Assembly (NCBI GenBank): GCA_963853835.1
Contig: OY970832.1
Span: 34,752,063 to 34,816,062 of the forward strand
Source of the DNA: Calendula officinalis
Lineage: Eukaryota > Streptophyta > Magnoliopsida > Asterales > Asteraceae
Direction: 5' to 3'
DNA length: 64,000 nt
Shown: positions 38,280 to 50,156 of the stretch, one piece after another
Position numbering within the stretch: the first letter of the stretch is position 1
Layout: every line of letters starts with the position of its first letter
Notes under the pieces: generated by a model
Seen by the model: only the letters and a program-made list of their open reading frames with translations
What the model was told of the DNA's origin: nothing
Databases searched by the model: none
Translations under genes and position numbers: made by a program

Positions 38280-41200
38280 GAGGTCGGAGTTCGGGCCGAG
38301 GTTGAAGTTCGGGCCGAGGTTGAAGTTCGGGCCGAAAATGAAGTTCGGGCCGGGAACAGTGAAGAGTTCGGGCCGAACTTATTCTTGGAAGTGACGAACG
38401 AACCAGCTATTTTGGTCACTCGTGGGCGTGAAACGGACACCCGAGCTGAAAGTTATGAATGTTTTAGTATAGCACCTTTTGTCACACAATCTTGGATATT
38501 GAAGAGTTCGGGCTGAAGAGGGATGTTCGGGCCGAAGTGGTGTTCGGGCCGAAGTGGGATGTTCGGGCCGAAGTGGTGTTCGGGCCGAAGTTCGGTGTTC
38601 GGGCCGAGAATGATGTTCGGGCCGAGGTTGAAGTTCGGGCCGAGGTCGGAGTTCGGGCCGAGGTTGAAGATCGGGCCGAGGTTGAAGTTCGTGCCGAAAA
38701 TAAATTTCGGGGCGGGAACAGTGAAGAGTTCAGGCCGAACTTGTTCTTGGCAGTGACGAACGAACCAGCTATTTTGGTTACTCGTGGGTGTGAAACGGAC
38801 ACCCGAGCTGAAAGTTATGAATGTTTTAGTATATCACCTTTTGTCACACAATCTTGGATATTGAAGAGTTCGGGCCGAAGAGGGATGTTCGGGCCGAAGT
38901 GGTGTTCGGGCCGAAGTGGTGTTCGGGCCGAAGTTCGGTGTTCGGGCCGAGGATGATGTTCGGGCCGAGGTTGAAGTTCGGGCCGAGGTCGGAGTTCGGG
39001 CCGAGGTTGAAGTTCGAGCCGAGGTTGAAGTTCGGGCCGAAAATGAAGTTCGGACCGGGAACAGTGAAGAGTTCGGGCCGAACTTGTTCTTGGCAGTGAC
39101 GAACGAACCAGCTATTTTGGTTACTCATGGGCGTGAAACGGACACCCGAGCTGAAAGTTATGAATGTTTTACTATATCACCTTTTGTCACGCAATCTTGG
39201 ATATTGAAGAGTTCGGCCCGAAGAGGGATGTTCGGGCCGAAGTGGTGTTCGGGCCGAAGTGGGATGTTCGGGCCGAAGTGGTGTTCGGGCCGAAGTGGTG
39301 TTCGGGCCGAAGTTCGGTGTTCGGGCCGAGGATGGTTCGGGCCGAGGTTGAAGTTCGGGCCGAGGTCGGAGTTCGGGCCGAGGTTGAAGTTCGGGCCGAG
39401 GTTGAAATTCGGGCCGAAAATGAAGTTCGGGCCGGGAACAGTGAAGAGTTCGGGCCGAACTTGTTCTTGGCAGTGACGAACGAACCAGCTATTTTGGTTA
39501 CTCGTGGGCGTGAAACGGACACCCGAGCTGAAAGTTATGAATGTTTTAGTATATCACCTTTTGTCACGCAATGTTGGATATTGAAGAGTTCGGGCCGAGG
39601 AGGGATGTTCGGCCCGAAGTGGTGTTCGGGCCGAAGTGGGATGTTCGGGCCGAAGTGGTGTTCGGGCCGAAGTTCGGTGTTCGGGCCGAGGATGATGTTC
39701 GGGCCGAGGTTGAAGTTCGGGCCGAGGTCGGAGTTCGGGCCGAGGTTGAAGTTCGGGCCGAGGTTGAAGTTCGGGCCGAAAATGAAGTTCGGGCCGGGAA
39801 CAATGAAGAGTTCGGGCCGAACTTATTCTTGGAAGTGACGAACGAACCAGCTATTTTGGTCACTCGTGGGCGTGAAAACGGACACCCGAGCTGAAAGTTA
39901 TGAATGTTTTAGTATAGCACCTTTTGTCACACAATCTTGGATATTGAAGAGTTCGGGCTGAAGAGGGATGTTCGGGCCGAAGTGGTGTTCGGGCCGAAGT
40001 GGGATGTTCGGGCCAAAGTGGTGTTCGGGCCGAAGTTCGGTGTTCGGGCCGAGGATGATGTTCGGGCCGGGGTTGAAGTTCGGGCCGAGGTCGGAGTTCG
40101 GGCCGAGGTTGAAGATCGGGCCGAGGTTGAAGATCGGGCCGAGGTTGAAGTTCGTGCCGAAAATAAAGTTCGGGCCGGGAGCAGTGAAGAGTTCGGGCCG
40201 AACTTGTTCTTGGCAGTGACGAACGAACAAGCTATTTTGGTTACTCGTGAGCGTGAAACAGACACCCGAGCTGAAAGTGATGAATGTTTTAGTATATCAC
40301 CTTTTGTCACACAATCTTGGATATTGAAGAGTTCGGGCCGAAGAGGGATGTTCGGGCCGAAGTGGTGTTCGGGCCGAAGTGGTGTTCGGGCCGAGGATAA
40401 TGTTCGGGCCGAAGTTCGGTGTTCGGGCCGAGGATGGTTCGGGCCGAGGTTGAAGTTCGGGCCGAGGTCGGAGTTCGGGCCGAGGTTGAAGTTCGGGCCG
40501 AGGTTGAAGTTCGGGCCGAAAATGAAGTTCGGGCCGGGAACAGTGAAGAGTTCGGGCCGAACTTATTCTTGGAAGTGACGAACGAACCAGCTATTTTGGT
40601 CACTCGTGGGCGTGAAACGGACACCCGAGCTGAAAGTTATGAATGTTTTAGTATAGCACCTTTTGTCACACAATCTTGGATATTGAAGAGTTCGGGCTGA
40701 AGAGGGATGTTCGGGCCGAAGTGGTGTTCGGGCCGAAGTGGGATGTTCGGGCCGAAGTGGTGTTCGGGCCGAAGTTCGGTGTTCGGGCCGAGAATGATGT
40801 TCGGGCCAAGGTTGAAGTTCGGGCCGAGGTCGGAGTTCGGGCCGAGGTTGAAGATCGGGCCGAGGTTGAAGTTCGTGCCGAAAATAAATTTCGGGGCGGG
40901 AACAGTGAAGAGTTCAGGCCGAACTTGTTCTTGGCAGTGACGAACGAACCAGCTATTTTGGTTACTCGTGGGTGTGAAACGGACACCCGAGCTGAAAGTT
41001 ATGAATGTTTTAGTATATCACCTTTTGTCACACAATCTTGGATATTGAAGAGTTCGGGCCGAAGAGGGATGTTCGGGCCGAAGTGGTGTTCGGGCCGAAG
41101 TGGTGTTCGGGCCGAAGTTCGGTGTTCGGGCCGAGGATGATGTTCGGGCCGAGGTTGAAGTTCGGGCCGAGGTCGGAGTTCGGGCCGAGGTTGAAGTTCG

Positions 41201-42650
41201 AGCCGAGGTTGAAGTTCGGGCCGAAAATGAAGTTCGGACCGGGAACAGTGAAGAGTTCGGGCCGAACTTGTTCTTGGCAGTGACGAACGAACCAGCTATT
41301 TTGGTTACTCATGGGCGTGAAACGGACACCCGAGCTGAAAGTTATGAATGTTTTACTATATCACCTTTTGTCACGCAATCTTGGATATTGAAGAGTTCGG
41401 CCCGAAGAGGGATGTTCGGGCCGAAGTGGTGTTCGGGCCGAAGTGGGATGTTCGGGCCGAAGTGGTGTTCGGGCCGAAGTGGTGTTCGGGCCGAAGTTCG
41501 GTGTTCGGGCCGAGGATGGTTCGGGCCGAGGTTGAAGTTCGGGCCGAGGTCGGAGTTCGGGCCGAGGTTGAAGTTCGGGCCGAGGTTGAAATTCGGGCCG
41601 AAAATGAAGTTCGGGCCGGGAACAGTGAAGAGTTCGGGCCGAACTTGTTCTTGGCAGTGACGAACGAACCAGCTATTTTGGTTACTCGTGGGCGTGAAAC
41701 GGACACCCGAGCTGAAAGTTATGAATGTTTTAGTATATCACCTTTTGTCACGCAATGTTGGATATTGAAGAGTTCGGGCCGAGGAGGGATGTTCGGCCCG
41801 AAGTGGTGTTCGGGCCGAAGTGGGATGTTCGGGCCGAAGTGGTGTTCGGGCCGAAGTTCGGTGTTCGGGCCGAGGATGATGTTCGGGCCGAGGTTGAAGT
41901 TCGGGCCGAGGTCGGAGTTCGGGCCGAGGTTGAAGTTCGGGCCGAGGTTGAAGTTCGGGCCGAAAATGAAGTTCGGGCCGGGAACAATGAAGAGTTCGGG
42001 CCGAACTTATTCTTGGAAGTGACGAACGAACCAGCTATTTTGGTCACTCGTGGGCGTGAAACGGACACCCGAGCTGAAAGTTATGAATGTTTTAGTATAG
42101 CACCTTTTGTCACACAATCTTGGATATTGAAGAGTTCGGGCTGAAGAGGGATGTTCGGGCCGAAGTGGTGTTCGGGCCGAAGTGGGATGTTCGGACCAAA
42201 GTGGTGTTCGGGCCGAAGTTCGGTGTTCGGGCCGAGGATGATGTTCGGGCCGGGGTTGAAGTTCGGGCCGAGGTCGGAGTTCGGGCCGAGGTTGAAGATC
42301 GGGCCGAGGTTGAAGATCGGGCCGAGGTTGAAGTTCGTGCCGAAAATAAAGTTCGGGCCGGGAGCAGTGAAGAGTTCGGGCCGAACTTGTTCTTGGCAGT
42401 GACGAACGAACAAGCTATTTTGGTTACTCGTGAGCGTGAAACAGACACCCGAGCTGAAAGTGATGAATGTTTTAGTATATCACCTTTTGTCACACAATCT
42501 TGGATATTGAAGAGTTCGGGCCGAAGAGGGATGTTCGGGCCGAAGTGGTGTTCGGGCCGAAGTGGTGTTCGGGCCGAGGATAATGTTCGGGCCGAAGTTC
42601 GGTGTTCGGGCCGAGGATGGTTCGGGCCGAGGTTGAAGTTCGGGCCGAGG
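38280..42650. repeat. Tandem duplication of a 2184-bp six-monomer block
   Basis: 38280-40463 and about 40464-42650 correspond at an offset of 2184, falling to 2183 after a single extra A in copy 1 (about 39875, GTGAAAACGG). Few other changes are visible, for example GGGCCAAGG near 40805 in copy 2 and GGACCAAAG near 42195. Rare markers TTCGGGGCGGG, GGGCCGAGGAGGG and GAGCAGTGAAGAG appear in the same order in both. Confidence 0.85.
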
Positions 42651-43560
42651 TCGGAGTTCGGGCCGAGGTTGAAGTTCGGGCCGAGGTTGAAGTTCGGGCC
42701 GAAAATGAAGTTCGGGCCGGGAACAGTGAAGAGTTCGGGCCGAACTTGTTCTTGGCAGTGACGAACGAACCAGCTATTTTGGTTACTCGTGGGCGTGAAA
42801 CGGACACCCGAGCTGAAAGTTATGAATGTTTTAGTATATCACCTTTTGTCACGCAATGTTGGATATTGAAGAGTTCGGGCCGAGGAGGGATGTTCGGCCC
42901 GAAGTGGTGTTCGGGCCGAAGTGGGATGTTCGGGCCGAAGTGGTGTTCGGGCCGAAGTTCGGTGTTCGGGCCGAGGATGATGTACGGGCCGAGGTTGAAG
43001 TTCGGGCCGAGGTCGGAGTTCGGGCCGAGGTTGAAGTGCGGGCCGAGGTTGAAGTTCGGGCCGAAAATGAAGTTCGGGCCGGGAACAGTGAAGAGTTCGG
43101 GCCGAACTTATTCTTGGAAGTGACGAACGAACCAGCTATTTTGGTCACTCGTGGGCGTGAAACGGACACCCGAGCTGAAAGTTATGAATGTTTTAGTATA
43201 GCACCTTTTGTCACACAATCTTGGATATTGAAGAGTTCGGGCTGAAGAGGGATGTTCGGGCCGAAGTGGTGTTCGGGCCGAAGTGGGATGTTCGGGCCAA
43301 AGTGGTGTTCGGGCCGAAGTTCGGTGTTCGGGCCGAGGATGATGTTCGGCCCGGGGTTGAAGTTCGGACCGAGGTCGGAGTTCGGGCCGAGGTTGAAGAT
43401 CGGGCTGAGGTTGAAGTTCGTGCCGAAAATAAAGTTCGGGCCGGGAGCAGTGAAGAGTTCGGGCCGAACTTGTTCTTGGCAGCGACGAACGAACAAGCTA
43501 TTTTGGTTACTCGTGAGCGTGAAACAGACACCCGAGCTGAAAGTTATGAATGTTTTAGTA
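41755..43560. repeat. Further 1.1-kb repeat of the GAGGAGGG / GGCTGAAG module
   Basis: Monomers at 42859 and 43221 repeat those at 41758 and 42120 at an offset of 1101 bp, including GGGCCGAGGAGGG with a flipped second core and the GGGAGCAGTGAAG ending. The third copy has extra changes (TACGGGCC near 42983, GTGCGGGCC near 43037), so it is older than, or diverged from, the 2184-bp pair. Confidence 0.7.
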
Positions 43561-44154
43561 TATCACCTTTTGTCACACAATCTTGGATATTGAAGAGTTC
43601 GGGCCGAAGAGGGATGTTCGGGCCGAAGTGGTGTTCGGGCCGAAGTGGTGTTCGGGCCGAGGATAATGTTCGGGCCGAGGTTGAAGTTCGGGCCGAGGTC
43701 GGAGTTCAGGCCGAGGTTGAAGTTCGGGCCGAGGTTGAAGTTCGGGCCGAAAATGAAGTTCGGGCCGGGAACAGTGAAGAGTTCGGGCCGAACTTGTTCT
43801 TGGCAGTGACGAACGAACCAGCTATTTTGCTCACTCGTGGGCGTGAAACGGACACCCGAGCTGAAAGTTATGAATGTTTTAGTATAGCACCTTTTGTCAC
43901 ACAATCTTGGATATTGAAGAGTTCGAGCCGAAGAGGGATGTTCGTGCTGAAGTGGTGTTCTGGCCGAAGTGGGATGTTCGGGCCGAAGTGGTGTTCGGGC
44001 CGAAGTTCGGTGTTCGGGCCGAGGATGATGTTCGGGCCGAGGTTGAAGTTCGGGCCGAGGTCGGAGTTCGGGCCGAGGTTAAAGTTCGGGCAGAGGTTGA
44101 AGTTCGGGCCGAAAATGAAGTTCGGGCCGGGAACAGTGAAAGAGTTCGGGCCGA

Positions 44155-44170
44155 ACTTGTTATAGTATAT
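44155..44170. repeat. Linker with an internal deletion of about 85 bp (copy 1)
   Basis: The linker runs from CTTGTT straight to ATAGTATATCACC, missing the part that in other monomers spans CTTGGCAGTG to GAATGTTTT. The resulting monomer (43907-44189) is only 283 bp. The identical deletion is found near 50143. Confidence 0.88.
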
Positions 44171-44779
44171 CACCTATTGTCACGCAATCTTGGATATTGA
44201 AGAGTTCGGCCCGAAGAGGGATGTTCGGGTCGAAGTGGTGTTCGGGCCGAAGTGGGATGTTCGGGCCGAAGTGGTGTTCGGGCCGAAGTGGTGTTCGGGC
44301 CGAAGTTCGGTGTTCGGGCTGAGGATGATGTTCGGGCCGAGGTTGAAGTTCGGGCCGAGGTCGGAGTTCGGGCCGAGGTTGAAGTTCGGGCCGAAAATGA
44401 AGTTCGGGCCGGGAACAGTGAAGAGTTCGGGCCGAACTTGTTCTTGGCAGTGACGAACGAACCAGCTATTTTGGTTACTCGTGGGCGTGAAACGGACACC
44501 CGAGCTGAAAGTTATGAATGTTTTAGTATATCACCTTTTGTCACGCAATCTTGGATATTGAAGAGTTCGGGCCGAAGAGGGATGTTCGGGCCGAAGTGGT
44601 GTTCGGGCCGAAGTGGGATGTTCGGGCCGAAGTGGTGTTCGGGCCGAAGTTCGGTGTTCGGGCCGAGGATGATGTTCGGGCCGAGGTTGAAGTTCGGGCC
44701 GAGGTTGGAGTTCGGGCCGAGGTTGAAGTTCGGGCCGAAAATGAAGTTCGGGCCGGGAACAGTGAAGAGTTCGGGCCGA

Positions 44780-47700
44780 ACTTATTCTTGGAAGTGACGA
44801 ACGAACCAGCTATTTTGGTCACTCGTGGGCGTGAAACGGACACCCGAGCTGAAAGTTATGAATGTTTTAGTATAGCACCTTTTGTCACACAATCTTGGAT
44901 ATTGAAGAGTTCGGGCTGAAGAGGGATGCTCGGGCCGAAGTGGTGTTCGGGCCGAAGTGGGATGTTCGGGCCGAAGTTCGGTGTTCGAGCCGAAGTTCGG
45001 TGTTCGGGCCGAGGATGATGTTCGGGCCGAGGTTGAAGTTCGGGCCGAGGTCAGAGTTCGGGCCGAGGTTGAAGATCGGGCCGAGGTTGAAGTTCGTGCC
45101 GAAAATAAAGTTCGGGCCGGGAACAGTGAAGAGTTCGGGCCGAACTTGTTCTTGGCAGTGACGAACGAACCAGCTATTTTGGTTACTCGTGGGCGTGAAA
45201 CGGACACCCGAGCTGAAAGTTATGAATGTTTTAGTATATCACCTTTTGTCACACAATCTTGGATATTGAAGAGTTCGGGCCGATGAGGGATGTTCGGGCC
45301 GAAGTGGTGTTCGGGCTGATGTTCGGTGTTCGGGCCGAGGATGATATTCGGGCCGAGGTTGAAGTTCAGGCTGAGGTCGGAGTTTGGGCCGAGGTTGAAG
45401 TTCGGGCCGAGGTTGAAGTTCGGGCCGAAAATGAAGTTCGGGCCGGGAACAGTGAAGAGTTCGGGCCGAACTTGTTCTTGGCAGTGACGAACGAACCAGC
45501 TATTTTGGTCACTCGTGGGCGTGAAACGGACACCCGAGCTGAAAGTTATGAATGTTTTAGTATAGCACCTTTTGTCACACAATCTTGGATATTGAAGAGT
45601 TCGGGCCGAAGAGGGATGTTCGGGCCGAAGTGGTGTTCGGGCGGAAGTGGTGTTCGGGCCGAAGTGGTGTTCGGGCCGAAGTTCGGTGTTCGAGCCGAGG
45701 ATGATGTTCGGGTCGAGGTTGAAGTTCGGGCCGAGGTCGGAGTTCGGGCCGAGGTTAAAGTTCGGGCCGAGGTTGAAGTTCGGGCCGAAAATGAAGTTCG
45801 GGCCGGGAACAGTGAAGAGTTCGGGCCGAACTTGTTCTTGGCAGTGACGAACGAACCAGCTATTTTGGTTACTCGTGGGCGTGAAACGGACACCCGAGCT
45901 GAAAGTTATGAATGTTTTAGTATATCACCTTTTGTCACGCAATCTTGGATATTGAAGAGTTCGGCCCGAAGAGGGATGTTCGGGCCGAAGTGGTGTTCGG
46001 GCCGAAGTGGGATGTTCGGGCCGAAGTGGTGTTCGGGCCGAAGTTCGGTGTTCGGGTCGAGGATGATGTTCGGGTCGAGGTTTAAGTTCGGGCCGAGGTC
46101 GGAGTTCGGGCCGAGGTTAAAGTTCGGGCCGAGGTGGAATTTCGGGCCGAAAATGAAGTTCGGGCCGGGAACAGTGAAGAGTTCGGGCCGAACTTGTTCT
46201 TGGCAGTGACGAACGAACCAGCTATTTTGGTTACTCGTGGGCGTGAAACGGACACCCGAGCTGAAAGTTATGAATGTTTTAGTATATCACCTTTTGTCAC
46301 GCAATCTTGGATATTGAAGAGTTCGGCCCGAAGAGGGATGTTCGGGCCGAAGTGGTGTTCGGGCCGAAGTGGGATGTTCGGGCCGAAGTGGTGTTCGGGC
46401 CGAAGTTCAGTGTTCGGGTCGAGGATGATGTTCGGGTCGAGGTTTAAGTTCGGGCCGAGGTCGGAGTTCGGGCCGAGGTTAAAGTTCGGGCCGAGGTGGA
46501 AGTTCGGGCCGAAAATGAAGTTCGGACCGGGAACCGTGAAGAGTTCAGGCCGAACTTGTTCTTGGCAGTGACGAACGAACCATCTATTTTGGTTACTCGT
46601 GGGCGTGAAACGGACACCCGAGCTGAAAGTTATGAATGTTTTAGTATATCACCTTTTGTCACGCAATCTTGGATATTGAAGAGTTCGGGCCGAGGAGGGA
46701 TGTTCGGCCCGAAGTGGTGTTCGGGCCGAAGTGGGATGTTCGGGCCGAAGTGGTGTTCGGGCCGAAGTTCGGTGTTCGGGCCGAGGATGATGTTCGGGCC
46801 GAGGTTGAAGTTCGGGCCGAGGTCGGAGTTCGGGCCGAGGTTGAAGTGCGGGCCGAGGTTGAAGTTCGGGCCGGGAACAGTGAAGAGTTCGGGCCGAACT
46901 TATTCTTGGAAGTGACGAACGAACCAGCTATTTTGGTCACTCGTGGGCGTGAAACGGACACCCGAGCTGAAAGTTATGAATGTTTTAGTATAGCACCTTT
47001 TGTCACACAATCTTGGATATTGAAGAGTTCGGGCTGAAGAGGGATGCTCGGGCCGAAGTGGTGTTCGGGCCGAAGTGGGATGTTCGGGCCGAAGTTCGGT
47101 GTTCGAGCCGAAGTTCGGTGTTCGGGCCGAGGATGATGTTCGGGCCGAGGTTGAAGTTCGGGCCGAGGTCAGAGTTCGGGCCGAGGTTGAAGATCGGGCC
47201 GAGGTTGAAGTTCGTGCTGAAAATAAAGTTCGGGCCGGGAACAGTGAAGAGTTCGGGCCGAACTTGTTCTTGGCAGTGACGAACGAACCAGCTATTTTGG
47301 TTACTCGTGGGCGTGAAACGGACACCCGAGCTGAAAGTTATGAATGTTTTAGTATATCACCTTTTGTCACACAATCTTGGATATTGAAGAGTTCGGGCCG
47401 ATGAGGGATGTTAGGGCCGAAGTGGTGTTCGGGCCGAAGTGGTGTTCGGGCTGATGTTCGGTGTTCGGGCCGAGGATGATATTCGGGCCGAGGTTGAAGT
47501 TCAGGCTGAGGTCGGAGTTTGGGCCGTGGTTGAAGTTCGGGCCGAGGTTGAAGTTCGGGCCGAAAATGAAGTTCGGGCCGGGAACAGTGAAGAGTTCGGG
47601 CCGAACTTGTTCTTGGCAGTGACGAACGAACCAGCTATTTTGGTCACTCGTGGGCGTGAAACGGACACCCGAGCTGAAAGTTATGAATGTTTTAGTATAG

Positions 47701-49110
47701 CACCTTTTGTCACACAATCTTGGATATTGAAGAGTTCGGGCCGAAGAGGGATGTTCGGGCCGAAGTGGTGTTCGGGCGGAAGTGGTGTTCGGGCCGAAGT
47801 GGTGTTCGGGCCGAAGTTCGGTGTTCGGGCCGAGGATGATGTTCGGGTCGAGGTTGAAGTTCGGGCCGAGGTCGGAGTTCGGGCCGAGGTTAAAGTTCGG
47901 GCCGAGGTTGAAGTTCGGGCCGAAAATGAAGTTCGGGCCGGGAACAGTGAAGAGTTCGGGCCGAACTTGTTCTTGGCAGTGACGAACGAACCAGCTATTT
48001 TGGTTACTCGTGGGCGTGAAACGGACACCCGAGCTGAAAGTTATGAATGTTTTAGTATATCACCTTTTGTCACGCAATCTTGGATATTGAAGAGTTCGGC
48101 CCGAAGAGGGATGTTCGGGCCGAAGTGGTGTTCGGGCCGAAGTGGGATGTTCGGGCCGAAGTGGTGTTCGGGCCGAAGTTCGGTGTTCGGGTCGAGGATG
48201 ATGTTCGGGTCGAGGTTTAAGTTCGGGCCGAGGTCGGAGTTCGGGCCGAGGTTAAAGTTCGGGCCGAGGTGGAATTTTGGGCCGAAAATGAAGTTCGGGC
48301 CGGGAACAGTGAAGAGTTCGGGCCGAACTTGTTCTTGGCAGTGACGAACGAACCAGCTATTTTGGTTACTCGTGGGCGTGAAACGGACACCCGAGCTGAA
48401 AGTTATGAATGTTTTAGTATATCACCTTTTGTCACGCAATCTTGGATATTGAAGAGTTCGGCCCGAAGAGGGATGTTCGGGCCGAAGTGGTGTTCGGGCC
48501 GAAGTGGGATGTTCGGGCCGAAGTGGTGTTCGGGCCGAAGTTCAGTGTTCGGGTCGAGGATGATGTTCGGGTCGAGGTTTAAGTTCGGGCCGAGGTCGGA
48601 GTTCGGGCCGAGGTTAAAGTTCGGGCCGAGGTGGAAGTTCGGGCCGAAAATGAAGTTCGGACCGGGAACCGTGAAGAGTTCAGGCCGAACTTGTTCTTGG
48701 CAGTGACGAACGAACCAGCTATTTTGGTTACTCGTGGGCGTGAAACGGACACCCGAGCTGAAAGTTATGAATGTTTTAGTATATCACCTTTTGTCACGCA
48801 ATCTTGGATATTGAAGAGTTCGGGCCGAGGAGGGATGTTCGGCCCGAAGTGGTGTTCGGGCCGAAGTGGGATGTTCGGGCCGAAGTGGTGTTCGGGCCGA
48901 AGTTCGGTGTTCGGGCCGAGGATGATGTTCGGGCCGAGGTTGAAGTTCGGGCCGAGGTCGGAGTTCGGGCCGAGGTTGAAGTGCGGGCCGAGGTTGAAGT
49001 TCGGGCCGAAAATGAAGTTCGGGCCGGGAACAGTGAAGAGTTCGGGCCGAACTTATTCTTGGAAGTGACGAACGAACCAGCTATTTTGGTCACTCGTGGG
49101 CGTGAAACGG
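44780..49110. repeat. Tandem duplication of a 2.12-2.14-kb block
   Basis: Landmarks at 44895, 45259, 45586, 45946, 46308 and 46669 recur at 47013, 47377, 47721, 48081, 48443 and 48804. The offset is 2118, rising to 2135 after a 17-bp subrepeat gained near 47430 in copy 2. Both contain the GGGCCGATGAGGG monomer and two consecutive monomers with GGTCGAGGTTTAAG. Small differences, such as TTTTGGGCC near 48275, show some divergence. Confidence 0.8.
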
Positions 49111-49720
49111 ACACCCGAGCTGAAAGTTATGAATGTTTTAGTATAGCACCTTTTGTCACACAATCTTGGATATTGAAGAGTTCGGGCTGAAGAGGGATGT
49201 TCGGGCCGAAGTGGTGTTCGGGCCGAAGTGGGATGTTCGGGCCAAAGTGGTGTTCGGGCCGAAGTTCGGTGTTCGGGCCGAGGATGATGTTCGGGCCGGG
49301 GTTGAAGTTCGGGCCGAGGTCGGAGTTCGGGCCGAGGTTGAAGATCGGGCCTAGGTTGAAGATCGGGCCGAGGTTGAAGTTCGTGCCGAAAATAAAGTTC
49401 AGGCCAGGAGCAGTGAAGAGTTCGGGCCGAACTTGTTCTTGGCAGTGACGAACGAACAAGCTATTTTGGTTACTCGTGAGCGTGAAACAGACACCCGAGC
49501 TGAAAGTTATGAATGTTTTAGTATATCACCTTTTGTCACACAATCTTGGATATTGAAGAGTTCGGGCCGAAGAGGGATGTTCGGGCCGAAGTGGTGTTCG
49601 GGCCGAAGTGGTGTTCGGGCCGAAGTGGTGTTCGGGCCGAGGATAATGTTCGGGCCGAGGTCGGAGTTCAGGCCGAGGTCGAAGTTCGGGCCGAGGTTGA
49701 AGTTCGGGCCGAAAATGAAG

Positions 49721-49766
49721 TTCGGGCCGGGAACAGTGAAGAGTTCGGGCCGGGAACAGTGAAGAG
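49721..49766. repeat. Local duplication of the 23-bp GGGAACAGTGAAGAG subrepeat
   Basis: The last subrepeat before the linker occurs twice in a row (49721-49743 and 49744-49766), as at 12125-12170. Unlike that case, the linker follows normally. Confidence 0.85.
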
Positions 49767-50139
49767 TTCGGGCCGAACTTGTTCTTGGCAGTGACGAACG
49801 AACCAGCTATTTTGCTCACTCGTGGGCGTGAAACGGACACCCGAGCTGAAAGTTATGAATGTTTTAGTATAGCACCTTTTGTCACACAATCTTGGATATT
49901 GAAGAGTTCGAGCCGAAGAGGGATGTTCGGGCCGAAGTGGTGTTCTGGCCGAAGTGGGATGTTCGGGCCGAAGTGGTGTTCGGGCCGAAGTTCGGTGTTC
50001 GGGCCGAGGATGATGTTCGGGCCGAGGTTGAAGTTCGGGCCGAGGTCGGAGTTCGGGCCGAGGTTAAAGTTCGGGCAGAGGTTGAAGTTCGGGCCGAAAA
50101 TGAAGTTCGGGCCGGGAACAGTGAAGAGTTCGGGCCGAA

Positions 50140-50156
50140 CTTGTTATAGTATATCA
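50140..50156. repeat. Linker with an internal deletion of about 85 bp (copy 2)
   Basis: CTTGTT joins ATAGTATATCACC exactly as near 44155-44170; the next linker part reads CACCTATTGTCACG in both. The monomer (49892-50173) is 282 bp. Confidence 0.88.

Noticed and set aside
43221..46209. Open frames of 314 and 316 codons (43221-44165 and 45259-46209) as genes
   Set aside because: They are satellite read-through with the same VRAE/FGP translation seen in every monomer; there is no start context, domain or conserved end.
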